DNA of 64,000 nucleotides from Pantoea rwandensis (GCF_002095475.1 NZ_MLFR01000002.1:62001-126000), one strand, 5' to 3'. Counted from the stretch's first letter, positions 18,288-27,635 are shown. Numbers and translations are program-made. Notes: generated by a model from the letters alone, not told the origin.

Positions 18288-19181
18288 ATGATGATGTACT
18301 GCTTTGAAAACGATTCTTTCTTCTCCCCTGACGGTGACTCATCTCTTCCACAGTTACTGTTCGTTTGCAAAACCGAAGGTGAAGAGTCTGCCATTCCACG
18401 TGTCATGCATAAACACAATGAACGACTGGAGTTGATGTTTATCGTACGAGGCAGCGGCGATTACATCATTGGCGATCGCACTTACATGGCACAGCAAGGT
18501 GACATCTTAGTGTTTGATGCTGGTGTAGTGCATGACGAGCGCCCACATCTCAGTGAGGATTCTTTAATCTACAGCTGTGGCATCAAAAATCTGCGATTGA
18601 GTGATTTACCTGAAAACTCCCTAACTAGCAGTCAGCAGGCTGCAGTCGTGTCCTCAGGATTACAATGTGACAATTTGAAAAGCATGTTCGATATTCTTGC
18701 GCACCAATGTTCGCAGAAAGAGGCTAACTATGGTGCGGTCTCTCAGCACTTGCTATCAGCCATTGTGGTGCTGTGTAAGAATCTGTTCGATGCCCAGCAT
18801 CAACTGATGAATACGCCAGAAATGAGCTTGGGGTTGCGCATCAAAGCCTTTATTGATGAGCACTACATGGAAAACATTAGCCTCGATTCAATCACTGATG
18901 AAGTCGGCATGAACCGCTTTTATCTCAGCCACTCATTTAAGAAGTTTGCCGGTTATTCGCCGAAACAATATTTAATTCGCCGTAGAGTCGGTGAGGCGCA
19001 GTCATTATTATTGGCCACCAGTCACAGTGTCAGTGATATTGCCTGCATGGTTGGCTACGACAATGTGAATAACTTTCACAAGATCTTTAAACAGGTAGTG
19101 GGTATGCCGCCAAGCCAATACAAACATATTTGGGGTGGTGATGCCAATCCAGAAGCGGCAGAGATTAGCCGCATTCCTTAA
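18288..19181 (+). CDS. AraC-family regulator with cupin sensor domain
   Basis: A regulator of about 297 residues: cupin half with VMHKHNERLELMFIVRGSG and GDILVFDAGVVHDE, then the AraC DNA-binding half with MVGYDNVNNFHKIFKQVVGMPP. Three ATG codons in a row at 18288-18296 leave the exact start open. It follows the SDR operon on the same strand and is convergent with the AraC gene at 19196, to which it is clearly paralogous. It probably senses the operon's sugar. Confidence 0.88.
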   Translation: MMMYCFENDSFFSPDGDSSLPQLLFVCKTEGEESAIPRVMHKHNERLELMFIVRGSGDYIIGDRTYMAQQGDILVFDAGVVHDERPHLSEDSLIYSCGIKNLRLSDLPENSLTSSQQAAVVSSGLQCDNLKSMFDILAHQCSQKEANYGAVSQHLLSAIVVLCKNLFDAQHQLMNTPEMSLGLRIKAFIDEHYMENISLDSITDEVGMNRFYLSHSFKKFAGYSPKQYLIRRRVGEAQSLLLATSHSVSDIACMVGYDNVNNFHKIFKQVVGMPPSQYKHIWGGDANPEAAEISRIP

Positions 19182-19195
19182 TAATAGGCTTGGCG

Positions 19196-20059
19196 CTATT
19201 TTTTCTGCGCCAGCCAGAATTTTTTATAACGCACGGGTGACATGCCAACTACATTGTTGAAAATCCTGTGAAAATTATTGATGTTATCATACCCCACCTC
19301 GCTAGCGATTTCTGGCAGGCTCAGTTTTGTGGTCAGAAGTAACGATTGTGCTTCGCCAATACGCATGCGAGTTAAGAATTGCTTTGGTGGATAGCCAACG
19401 TAATACTTAAATAACCTATTCAGCAAAAACTTATCCAGGTTAAGCTTTTCAGTAATGTCATTGAATAACAGACCTTGCTTATAGTTATCTACAATCAAGT
19501 CTCTGACTTGATGGACAACTTCAGACTCCAGACGTTCTTCTTCGTCATGTTTATCCATCCAGATGCTTTTGCAAATATTTAGCAGCGCATTGAGTAGATG
19601 CGTGGCGACTTCATTCGAATAGCTTGTTGTACTCAACGTATATTCCGATATCTGGTGAAATATCGAATGAATTGCTTCATATTGACTGCCGCTTGGCATA
19701 ACAGCCAATTGCGTTCTTTTGGTCAGGTTATTTAAAGGCAATCCGGTAATGCTCAGCCTGTCAACGCCGCAACTCAAAATTTCCAAGTCTGCAGAAGGGG
19801 TTGGATTTTCATCATGCAATACACCGCTATTAAATATGAGAATATCACCTTTCGTGACGTCATACCTTCGACCATCAATATTAAAAGTCCCCCCGCCTCG
19901 AACGATGAACATTAATTCAAAACGTTCTTCATGTTTGTGCATGGTGCGCGGCATAGCAGCGTCTTTTCCAGAAGCCTTGCAGACAAATAAAAGCCTGGCG
20001 AGTGAACCAAGGCTTTCTTCATTCGTAAGATTTTCATTATTTAAACAGAAGGTGATCAT
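19196..20059 (-). CDS. AraC-family regulator with cupin sensor domain
   Basis: A 287-residue paralogue of the preceding regulator. The cupin half reads TMHKHEERFELMFIVRGGG and GDILIFNSGVLHDE; the AraC half contains EVGYDNINNFHRIFNNVVGMSP. It faces the collapsed GMC dehydrogenase operon at 20.6 kb and probably once controlled it, possibly together with the TIM-barrel gene at 22309. Confidence 0.88.
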   Translation of the reverse strand: MITFCLNNENLTNEESLGSLARLLFVCKASGKDAAMPRTMHKHEERFELMFIVRGGGTFNIDGRRYDVTKGDILIFNSGVLHDENPTPSADLEILSCGVDRLSITGLPLNNLTKRTQLAVMPSGSQYEAIHSIFHQISEYTLSTTSYSNEVATHLLNALLNICKSIWMDKHDEEERLESEVVHQVRDLIVDNYKQGLLFNDITEKLNLDKFLLNRLFKYYVGYPPKQFLTRMRIGEAQSLLLTTKLSLPEIASEVGYDNINNFHRIFNNVVGMSPVRYKKFWLAQKK

Positions 20060-20656
20060 GCTCTAAATATCCGAAAGTACTTTGTATTAAGATAATTGTC
20101 CTGGCTGCATTTTTCAAGCGGGATGAAGCGAAAGATGAGCCGTTCTGTTCGTCATTAAGGCGAGTTAAAGGATCGATTCAACTCGCTGCTTTCATGAGAG
20201 TTAGGCGCTTTTGAAGTTTATAGCTTTTTTTATCTTATTGTTTTTAATGTTATTTAACAGATATACAAAACAATTTTGTTGACTTACTTTTATTGTGGTT
20301 TAAACGGATTGCAATAATAGCCGTGCATTAACATAATGTTCACATCAGCACGCAGCAACATAATAACGACATTAAATTATTTTGTGACCATGTCAGGGAT
20401 AAGTATTTTCAAATGCCACACGATGCAAAACCACTTCCTGGATTGTCATTTCCACCCTGTGACGAATTTTGTTCGTTAAGTGAAGATAGCGTTAAGCCTC
20501 TCACCCTACATAATTAAATGTTGCGTTATCAAATACCATAATAGGTAAAGGTATGCCGTGAATTAATTCTCACTTAGCGCAGCATCGTTTGCTGTGAGGA
20601 TACTCTTTGCCTGAGAAATGAGTGGAATATTAGCAATGGCACTTAAGGAAATGAAA
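20060..20656. other. Intergenic control region before the collapsed dehydrogenase operon
   Basis: No gene seen in about 600 AT-rich bases. It separates the divergent AraC gene from the GMC dehydrogenase remnants and presumably holds both promoters. Confidence 0.4.
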
Positions 20657-20980
20657 ATGAACAAAAGGCAGGCCCTTTTTTCATTAAGTTCTTTGGTCGC
20701 TACATTAACCGTGGCACCTAAAATCAGTGCAAAAGAACTGCACAACGTCCCTCTTGAAACATCATTGAACCCCGAAATTGTACCATTAGTCGCCAGATCG
20801 GGCGGTTTTACCGTACTAACAAACGAATTAGACCGGAAGAACTTGGCTGCAATACTCGACCGGCTCATCCCGGCTGATGAGCACGGTCCTTCAGCCACAG
20901 AGGAAGGAGGATTGATTTTTATCGATTCTCAACTGGCTGGAGACTATGGTTCAGGTGCCGCGCTATACCTTGAAGGTCCT
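20657..20980 (+). pseudogene. Gluconate dehydrogenase-type gamma subunit (subunit 3), truncated
   Basis: The first ~108 residues of the small subunit of a membrane sugar dehydrogenase of the gluconate / 2-ketogluconate dehydrogenase family. A signal-like start MNKRQALFSLSSLVATLTVAP is followed by LDRLIPADEHGPSATEEGG and a typical DYGSGAALY. The gene breaks off after GPL; the C-terminal half is gone and sequence of the alpha subunit follows directly. This subunit normally carries the Tat-type export signal for the flavin subunit, so the complex cannot be made as such. Confidence 0.75.
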
Positions 20981-21717
20981 TTGATTGGGGCGTGACATAT
21001 GCCGAAATGGAACCTTTCTACGATCGCTTTGAGCGTATTGCTGGTACTTCGGGTATTGCTGGCAACCTGAATGGCGAGAAAAAAACGGGTGGGAACGTAT
21101 TTGAAGGACCGCGTTCGCGTGATTATCCCACACCTCCGCTAAAAGATACGCACTGGATGCGTAAGTATCGCCAGACAACAGAAAAGATGGGTATCACCCG
21201 TTCACCATCCCCGCTGGCAACATCTCTCAAGCCTACGTTAATCCACTTGGCGTCACGATGGGGCCTTGCACTTATTGCGGTTTCTGTGACTTCCACGGCT
21301 GTGGCAACTTCAGTAAGTCTTCACCGCAAGCCTGCATACTGCCTGCATTGATGCGCCGTCCAAACTTCACGGTATTGACCGATACCGAAGTGCTGCATGT
21401 CGTCAAACACGACGACGGCAAAACAGCTAAAGGCGTGAAATTTGTCACCAAAGATGGCGTCGAAGGTTTCCAACCGGCTGATGTGGTGTGCATCACCGCC
21501 TATCAAATGGACAATGTTCGCCTGATGTTGCTCTCCAAAATCGGCGAACCCTATGACCCGCGTACCGGCAAAGGCACGGTTGGCCGCAACTATAACTATC
21601 AAACCAATGCCAATATCACCGGCTTCTTTGATAACGAATTTATGAACCCCTTCATTGGTGGCGGCGCATTAGCAGTACAAATTGATGACTTCAATGGCGA
21701 CAACTTCGACCATAGCA
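20974..21717 (+). pseudogene. GMC-type flavin dehydrogenase alpha subunit, internal fragment with frameshift
   Basis: An internal piece of the large GMC oxidoreductase subunit of a gluconate-dehydrogenase-type complex. The first part (VTYAEMEPFYDRFERIAGTS, then GGNVFEGPRSRDYPTPPL) is in one frame; the second (GYHPFTIPAGN, CTYCGFCDFHGCG, GEPYDPRTGKGTVGRNY) is in another. One missing base at the GGG of 21189-21191 explains the switch. Both the FAD-binding N-terminus and the C-terminal active-site His region are absent. The fragment is joined to the gamma subunit on the left and to cytochrome c on the right. Confidence 0.8.
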
Positions 21718-22230
21718 AACCATGTCGCTGCGGGTCCGATGGCGGAAGCCGTTGAACACTCAATGCAATACTTTAACGATCAGGATCTGCAATCTGTTGC
21801 TGCCTATCTAAAAAGCTTGCCACCTTCTGGTAAACCCTTAGCACCGGTATTCACACTGGATGACTTTGCTCGGAAAAAAGGCGCACTGGATTACGAAGTG
21901 AATTGTTCGGCGTGCCACGGTGTTAACGGAGAAGGAATTTCAGGCATGGTGCCAGCATTTGCGGGTAACGATTCCATGCTACATGACCCTACCAACATGA
22001 TCACTGCCATGCTGAATGGTGCGCGTGCGCCGCACTCTGCAGAACGACAAACGGCTGCGGGCATGCCTTCTTTCGCCTGGAAAATGGATGATGCGCAGGT
22101 AGCCGGCATTCTCAACTATGTGCGCAGTTCATGGGGCAACCAAGCCAGTGAGGTCAAAACGAGTGACGTTGCGACGCAGCGCAAGCAAAGTGGTGCAGTA
22201 AACAAAATCACTTCATCCAGTGCCCAATAA
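21716..22230 (+). pseudogene. Cytochrome c subunit of the sugar dehydrogenase, C-terminal fragment
   Basis: About the last 170 residues of the multi-haem cytochrome c subunit. It keeps one haem-binding CSACH and a downstream methionine-bearing segment (TAAGMPSFAWKMDDAQ), the third domain of the usual tri-haem subunit. The frame joins the GMC fragment out of phase at about 21717, so no functional fusion is made. With the two preceding fragments it shows that the three-gene operon collapsed through two internal deletions. Confidence 0.8.
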
Positions 22231-22236
22231 GGCCGC

Positions 22237-22272
22237 AAGCCCGCTCTGATCTTCCGAGGCGGGCTTTTTTTA
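22237..22272 (+). terminator. Rho-independent terminator
   Basis: An eight-base-pair stem (AAGCCCGC with GCGGGCTT) followed by seven T residues ends the collapsed dehydrogenase operon. Confidence 0.9.
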
Positions 22273-22308
22273 TTTGTCCGAACGTCCTACAAACTAAAAG
22301 AGGTAAGT

Positions 22309-23133
22309 ATGATCAAGGCATTACATGGTATTTCAACTCATTACTGCAACGTGATGACGGAAGCCCGGATCGCATCTGAAACGGGCTTTGATGGCATTGA
22401 ATTTCTTAGCCACAAAGTTTTGCGCTACCTGGATAACGGCGGCACAACGGCAGCATTACGTAAACAGGTTGAGCGCTATGGGCTGAAGGCGGCTTGCCTG
22501 AATGCCTTGATGCATATTGAACGCCATGAAGGTAAAGAGAAGGAAGAGATGCTCGCTGAGGCTTTGCGTCTTACTCAGATCGCTGCAGAGCTGGATTGCC
22601 CGACCATTCAAATTCTCGCATTAACTGGCATCGATCATATGCAGCAACCGCGCATTATGGACATCATGACCGAGAACAGTTCTGCCATTGCGGATATCGG
22701 CCTGAAATATGGTGTGCGTTATCAGATAGAAGTTATCGCCTATACCCAGTTCAACTCGCTGAATCAGGCATTAGAGGTCATTGAACGCGTGGGTAAGCCA
22801 AACGTGGGATTGGTTATTGATTTCTGGCATTTATATGCCACCGGCTTGTCGCAACCTGAAGATGTGGCAGCGCTCGATCCTTCACTTATTTTCGGCGTGC
22901 ATTTCTGCGATGGTCGCCGCCCCGCTAAAGGTGAAGCGTGGGAAGAAACCGTATTACGTGCTTATATGCCGGGACAAGGTGAGATTGATATTCAGGCATG
23001 GACCGATGCAGTTAAAGCCACTGGATACGATGGGAGCTGGTCTGCAGAATTGTTTAGCCCTGAGTGCTGGGAGAAAGATCACTACGTTCTAGCCAAAGAA
23101 GTGATTGAGAACATGACAAGTTATACAGGCTAA
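22309..23133 (+). CDS. Sugar phosphate isomerase/epimerase (TIM barrel)
   Basis: A 274-residue xylose-isomerase-like TIM-barrel protein, beginning MIKALHGISTHYCN, with DFWHLYATG, GVHFCDGRRP and a C-terminal SAELFSPECW, the likely metal and substrate region. AGAGG precedes the start. It is a clear paralogue of the protein at 43434. Both genes sit directly after a membrane-associated sugar oxidase (here the collapsed GMC complex, there a PQQ dehydrogenase), which suggests that the family processes keto-sugar products of such oxidases. Reaction unknown. Confidence 0.85.
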   Translation: MIKALHGISTHYCNVMTEARIASETGFDGIEFLSHKVLRYLDNGGTTAALRKQVERYGLKAACLNALMHIERHEGKEKEEMLAEALRLTQIAAELDCPTIQILALTGIDHMQQPRIMDIMTENSSAIADIGLKYGVRYQIEVIAYTQFNSLNQALEVIERVGKPNVGLVIDFWHLYATGLSQPEDVAALDPSLIFGVHFCDGRRPAKGEAWEETVLRAYMPGQGEIDIQAWTDAVKATGYDGSWSAELFSPECWEKDHYVLAKEVIENMTSYTG

Positions 23134-23261
23134 GATTCTTATCATAGAAGGCTGCCAGTATCTGAACCAGTAATTCTGATTCTGGTAGTTTAACTGACCA
23201 AAATTTCAATGTCCGCTCCTGGCACTCAGCGGACATTATATGCATCCCTCAGAAACCACCT

Positions 23262-23314
23262 TAAGCTCTCCCGGCACTCTAGGTCGTCAGCCCCGACTGC
23301 GCTCTGGTAAGCTT
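23262..23314. repeat. Degenerate copy of the leading-region repeat
   Basis: GGTCGTCAGCC followed by CGACTGCGCT and GGTAAGCT match the core of the longer repeat found at 24765, 27208 and 29201, but the GC-rich inner arms are deleted. It abuts the 3' end of the next gene. Confidence 0.65.
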
Positions 23315-24287
23315 ATTTCTGAGATGTTGTACTCGATTTAGATGAGAACAGAAAATCGAACAAACCTGTTGGGATATCAGATTTTGTGACGTCTGAATCA
23401 TTTTGGTTCATAAAGTAATCCATCAACGTATTGGCTTTTACTGTCCCTGACAGGAACTCTGATAGATCGGGATTTTTATCCTGTACGACGTTATTACCTT
23501 CCAGTCTGAAACCGTGTTTTTTGCCGGTTTCGGTGACGGTGAATACGCCATCTTTACTGATGAAATCAGGTTCTTCAGTTTTGAAGGTGACTTTGCTGGC
23601 CGTATTCATAACGTAGTTATTCTGCCCCTGACCGACATACGTCGCGAACTGAGATTGCTGGGTTTGGTCATTCGAAGCCCCATCAGATCCGGTGCTATTC
23701 ACAACCGACTCCAGATAGTCAAAACTCGCGGTGTGGCTGAAGGAATACCCAGGATCCAGCTCGAATTTAAGGAAAACAGGGTCCAGGCCAGATCCTGAAA
23801 GGTTACCATTGCTCAGAATACGGGAAGCCGTGGCGGCATCCTTCTCAGTAAACGAAACTGTCTGAATTCGTCCGTTAGTATCAAAGATTTGGCCGTTATT
23901 AAAATTCCCCTCAACGCTGCCAAACTTTCTGTAATTCCCTAAATCACGGGCGATGTCATCCACATATCTCAGATCATTGCCCTGGTCTTGTGCCTGAGCA
24001 TATAAATCTGAAAGTACGTTCAGATCGCTTTTAGTCAGAAAATTAGCGGCATCCATATTCTGGGTAGTGTTTGTCAGCTGCGTTTGGGTTGCAGGTAACG
24101 TGCTCACATCACCGAACAGGCGGGACATCATTAACCCATACCCACTAATTACGGACTGGCTGGAAGCGGGGGACGTTACCGACGTTGCGCTGCTGTCAGT
24201 GGCAGGCTGGGAACTGGACGATTTAGTGTCCTTTCCTGATGCGCTTTGTACGTAGCTATAAACCTGAGCCGATAATGTGACGTTCAT
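23313..24287 (-). CDS. Protein of unknown function with Ser/Thr-rich N-terminus
   Basis: A 324-residue protein read from ATG at 24287, which has GGAGAG upstream; a longer frame to 24401 lacks a ribosome site. After a short start (MNVTLSAQVYSYVQSAS) comes a low-complexity Ser/Thr stretch, then a probably globular core with YVDDIARDLGNYRKFG and VSFTEKDAATASRILSNG, and a Ser/Thr/Lys tail. There is no signal peptide, membrane segment or cysteine. I do not recognise the family. The disordered N-terminus and the neighbouring lysozyme effector gene would fit a secreted protein, which is only a guess. Confidence 0.7.
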   Translation of the reverse strand: MNVTLSAQVYSYVQSASGKDTKSSSSQPATDSSATSVTSPASSQSVISGYGLMMSRLFGDVSTLPATQTQLTNTTQNMDAANFLTKSDLNVLSDLYAQAQDQGNDLRYVDDIARDLGNYRKFGSVEGNFNNGQIFDTNGRIQTVSFTEKDAATASRILSNGNLSGSGLDPVFLKFELDPGYSFSHTASFDYLESVVNSTGSDGASNDQTQQSQFATYVGQGQNNYVMNTASKVTFKTEEPDFISKDGVFTVTETGKKHGFRLEGNNVVQDKNPDLSEFLSGTVKANTLMDYFMNQNDSDVTKSDIPTGLFDFLFSSKSSTTSQK

Positions 24288-24764
24288 AGTTATATTCTCT
24301 CCGGCCTCATGACACTCAGGTTTATTGAATTCAGAGGAAAGCGATCCCAGAAGGTGGCATCTGCGTCTGGCAGTCGATCTTTCCTTCACTTCAGTGTCCA
24401 TTCACTGTACTGACAACAATTGCTCCTGGCGGGTAGGGAAGCATGGTATGTCACTCCATCTCACAGGTTCTCTGCTGAGTGAGGCGTTACTCTTTTCATA
24501 GAATGCCCGTATCGAGTGCAGAGGGCACTGATATGCATTTTTTGAACGTCTGCGTTCATAACCAGCCAGAACTAAGTTGGTATCGGCAAAACAGGCGAAA
24601 TATTTAATGGAATTGATGAGTCTGAACGGAGTGAAAGGGAATGAACCGAACATTATGAGTCGTGATCATGAAACGTCGGCAGTGATGGCATTCTACAGAC
24701 CCTCTTGTAGATGTTTCGTTTAATTCTGCCCGCCTGATGCTGCCTATCCACGTCTATTTCCTCT

Positions 24765-24893
24765 GGCCCCCTTCGGCTCCCCGGCGTGCCGGGTCGTCAG
24801 CCCGACTGCGCTAACCGGCACGCCGGTAAGCTCCGCCGAACCGCCAGATGCGGCGTTTCGGGCCTGGCGGCTGGTCTGATGGCAAAGCGATGG
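24765..24893. repeat. Structured leading-region repeat, copy 2
   Basis: About 129 bp nearly identical to the copies at 27208 and 29201: CCCCCTTCGGCTCCCCGGCG, then GGTCGTCAGCCCGACTGCG, two GC-rich palindromic arms, and GCGGCGTTTCGGGCCTGGCG. Similarity to copy 3 also extends about 60 bp to the left. Unlike copies 3 and 4, no leading-region gene follows on the plus strand. Confidence 0.85.
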
Positions 24894-25118
24894 TGGGACA
24901 CCACATGTGGTATCACAGTCAGCTGGTGGAACCGCTACATGGTGATTTTCCACAGTAACTGGGGATACGGATGTGGGTCATGGACAGGGTAACGATAACG
25001 TCCCTGCTGGCGCCGGGATTGCGAAACTGGATGGGACTTACTGGCAGTTCTGCGACCTCACCGTCATATCGATGCCGGATTGTGTCAGCAATTAAAACGC
25101 CGCTGGCGCGGCCTTTTA

Positions 25119-25211
25119 TCATTCGATCACATTTTGGTTCAGATTCTTCCTGATCACCGTCTGAATTTCTTCACACTCATTTTCCAGTGCCGGGTTTTTA
25201 TCTTGGTACAT
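25119..25211 (-). CDS. Tiny hypothetical frame, 30 residues
   Basis: MYQDKNPALENECEEIQTVI and ten more residues, preceded by TAGGAG at a good distance. Charged, soluble, no recognised family. It might be real or a remnant; the ribosome site is the only support. Confidence 0.25.
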   Translation of the reverse strand: MYQDKNPALENECEEIQTVIRKNLNQNVIE

Positions 25212-25448
25212 CACTTACTCCTACACAGCTTCAAAGATGCGATGCACAATCAGGTTATCTGTCTGGTCAAGTGAGCTAAACGTGAAATTAGTGATGTCTC
25301 CGGTGTGCATTTGCATCCGGGCATGAGCGCTTCATCTTCACCAGAAACAGCGGAGCAGTCATAGAGGCAATTTATTGCCCAGTACCAGGTTCATTAAGAG
25401 CAGGTGGAGAGGGCATGGGACTATGTATGTTAATCCCATGCTTCATTT

Positions 25449-25949
25449 CTACTTAGTGAAGCTCACAATTAAGTCAATGGACAACAATCCATTATCTTTA
25501 ACTGAAGCCGGAAAACCCAGTTCCGCTGAACTCCCGACTAACTTTTCAATGTTCTTTGTTAATTCTATACATCCTGTACGGCTGTTCTCTGGAAAGTCAT
25601 TTAACGAAAGCACACTTGGGGGAGACTTATCATCGGGTGAGGTATTTGCCGTAGTGATTGAGACTTTGCACAGCGTGTTATCGAAAGCTTTATAGTCTTG
25701 AGCACTAAACGTAGGAGCAATCTTGGTTTTCAATGCATTTATATATGTATTGATGCCTTTTAAAACCTCAGGGGAATAGGCGCTGTCACTACTGAATTTC
25801 CCTGCATCTACGTCAGAAATATAACTTCTGACCTCTTCTGCTGAGCCAGTGCTTCGTAACCAATCCTGTGGTGCCTGGTAAATTTTCAGACCTGCAGAAG
25901 CGCTGCTGGTTGCCAGTAAAAGCAATGCACCTACTACCACCTTCTTCAT
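25449..25949 (-). CDS. Probable periplasmic immunity protein for the lysozyme effector
   Basis: A 166-residue protein from ATG at 25949 (AGGATACTTCG upstream; a longer frame to 26075 has none). It has a clear Sec signal peptide, MKKVVVGALLLLATSSASAG, and a mature part of about 146 residues with two cysteines, one in LCKVS and one in TGCIE, that may form a disulfide. I recognise no named family. It starts 73 bp after a lysozyme-domain gene that lacks a signal peptide, the standard layout of a peptidoglycan-hydrolase effector and its periplasmic immunity protein. The function is inferred from that pairing. Confidence 0.6.
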   Translation of the reverse strand: MKKVVVGALLLLATSSASAGLKIYQAPQDWLRSTGSAEEVRSYISDVDAGKFSSDSAYSPEVLKGINTYINALKTKIAPTFSAQDYKAFDNTLCKVSITTANTSPDDKSPPSVLSLNDFPENSRTGCIELTKNIEKLVGSSAELGFPASVKDNGLLSIDLIVSFTK

Positions 25950-26022
25950 CGAAGTATCCTTTTGCAAAAGCATGTCTTCAGTCAGCCTATTTGTAATAAC
26001 GTTCTTGCGGGGCCAGAAAACT

Positions 26023-26775
26023 CTATCGGGAAGACCTGAGTTGAGCCGCCGTATCCCTGTTTCTCTGGTCACCACGCTGGTTCAAATCACGATGACTCTC
26101 ACTGGCAGCGGTTTCCCAGTCTCCACGATTGACTGCGGCATTAAAGTTTGGGAACCCATTCCTCAGTTTATCGATTCCTAAGTTAAACGCCATATCAACT
26201 AAAGCCGTTTTACGGGAGTCGGAGAAACTATCATAACCTGAGTAAAGGCTGCGTAGTCCGGTCTCTGTATTTTGAACATCACTGATACATTGCCCAATGA
26301 CGGCGTCATTAGATAAATGCAATCCTGCAGGTGAGGTAGTTGTAGTACTGTTTTTGTAGTTGTTGTACGCGTTAGTTATGTCGCCTTTTGAGGCGGCTAC
26401 CTCTGTGCTCTGGTCGTCTCCGTGACCATGCGTGACGTGAGTTGTCGTAAAAGGAAGAGATGCAGCCATCGCGGCATTTGCAAGAAGATGGCCAATGCCA
26501 ACGGTAACGTTACCATTCTGATCTTTATACATAGCGTTTTTGAAACCTTCATGCGCTTTTAGGTTGTTCACGCACATTGACATAAAACTGCCACTATAGG
26601 ATTTCGTTGTTGCAATGCTGATTGACGTATTACTGCCTATGCCTGTACTTCTTCCTCCAGCATTGCCGCCTGGAGTGGAACTGTTGCCGTTATATCCCTG
26701 TGCGTTTAAATTCGCACCTGACCCACCCTGATATGTACCAGCGGTAGGGCCGTAGCCACCTAAAGTTACTGACAT
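26023..26775 (-). CDS. T4-type lysozyme (GH24) effector-like protein
   Basis: A 250-residue protein from ATG at 26775 with AAGGA upstream. Residues 1-60 are Gly/Ser/Asn-rich and probably disordered. A T4-lysozyme-like domain follows: the catalytic triad is visible as E76 in AHEGFKNAMY, D85 in YKDQNGN and T91 in VTVGIGHLL, and the C-terminus has the WETAASESHRDLNQ helix. It should cut peptidoglycan glycan strands. It has no signal peptide and no holin or spanin beside it, and a signal-peptide protein follows, so a type VI-style effector is more likely than a phage endolysin. Confidence 0.75.
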   Translation of the reverse strand: MSVTLGGYGPTAGTYQGGSGANLNAQGYNGNSSTPGGNAGGRSTGIGSNTSISIATTKSYSGSFMSMCVNNLKAHEGFKNAMYKDQNGNVTVGIGHLLANAAMAASLPFTTTHVTHGHGDDQSTEVAASKGDITNAYNNYKNSTTTTSPAGLHLSNDAVIGQCISDVQNTETGLRSLYSGYDSFSDSRKTALVDMAFNLGIDKLRNGFPNFNAAVNRGDWETAASESHRDLNQRGDQRNRDTAAQLRSSR

Positions 26776-27635
26776 CACGATATCCTTATTTTTTATGTCC
26801 GATTACCACTACGTAGTGCGAGAAATCATATCGGCTTGCACTGACAAAACTTTACGTTAGTTAGGGAAAGTGAAGGTTGATAACCTGATAAAAAGGATAG
26901 TTCTGATGCGGTAGCTTGATTTAGTCATTTATCACGGGAGCTGGGGGAAGCAACCGGCAAAACGCTTAAGAAACTGGCCCTTTCTTTAATGCAGGGTTTG
27001 TGAGGCGCAGGGTTTGATTACGGCCAATGACAATATACCAAAAGGTAATTTTCTCACTGACCGTCATTATTTGTTTTTTTCTGAATTTTCGGATGAAAAA
27101 TGCTGAGGCTGGAAGGGGCGATATTGATGTCATGATGTAGGCCACCTTACAGATGTTTCCTTTAACGCAACCTGCCTGATATTACCGATAACCACGTTTA
27201 TTTCTTCTGGCCCCCTTCGGCTCCCCGGCGTACCGGGTCGTCAGCCCGACTACGCTAACCGGCAGGCCGGTAAGCTCCGCCGAACCGCCAGAAGCGGCGT
27301 TTCGGGCCTGGCGGCTGGGGTCTGATGGCGGACATACAGGTCAACTCCAGCAGAGGGCGTTCGCCCGCGCGTTCACTGGCCACAAAGTGACGTGGCCGCT
27401 GAGGCCCGGTCCGGCAAAGCCGTCCGGGGTGTGTTCATGCCGTCTTTCCGTTAAGTGAGGCTGTTCCGGTCACTCCAGACGCGGAGGGCTTTTCGTAGCA
27501 CCGTTTTTCAGTCAGTACAAGGGTGAAGTGCACGCCGGAGGCGCCCTTGTACTGCCTGCATGTCGTTGCTCCTTTGCCCTTCGCCGCAACTGGATCGACC
27601 GAAACAGGAACCCTCACAGAGACAGGAGAACCGCC
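26776..27635. other. Intergenic region holding repeat copy 3 and a hairpin leader
   Basis: Contains repeat copy 3 (27208-27404) and, at 27518-27549, an inverted repeat with CAAGGG and CCCTTG arms around GTGAAGTGCACGCC. That hairpin box recurs before the gene at 29619. The rest shows no gene. Confidence 0.5.
27208..27404. repeat. Structured leading-region repeat, copy 3
   Basis: About 197 bp, closely matching copy 4 over its whole length, including a right part with CGCGCGTTCACTGGCCACAA and GACGTGGCCGCTGAGG. It is dense in palindromes (TACCGGGT, CCGGCAGGCCGG, CGCCAGAAGCGGCG). It precedes the 427-residue leading-region gene on the plus strand. Confidence 0.9.

Larger units (their letters stand above)
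24288..25448. other. Region with one full repeat copy and decayed or tiny frames
   Basis: Apart from the repeat at 24765-24893, no solid gene is visible. On the minus strand a 30-codon frame at 25119-25211 begins after TAGGAG, and a 31-codon frame (starting MQMHTGDITNFTFSSLD) ends just before it. These may be remnants of leading-region genes lost when the effector pair arrived. Confidence 0.4.

Noticed and set aside
24402..24653. 83-codon minus-strand frame upstream of the Ser/Thr-rich protein
   Set aside because: No ribosome site and no protein-like pattern; it seems to be promoter DNA.
26023..26775. Prophage endolysin
   Set aside because: No holin, spanin or other phage genes nearby; the disordered N-terminus and adjacent signal-peptide protein fit an effector-immunity pair better.
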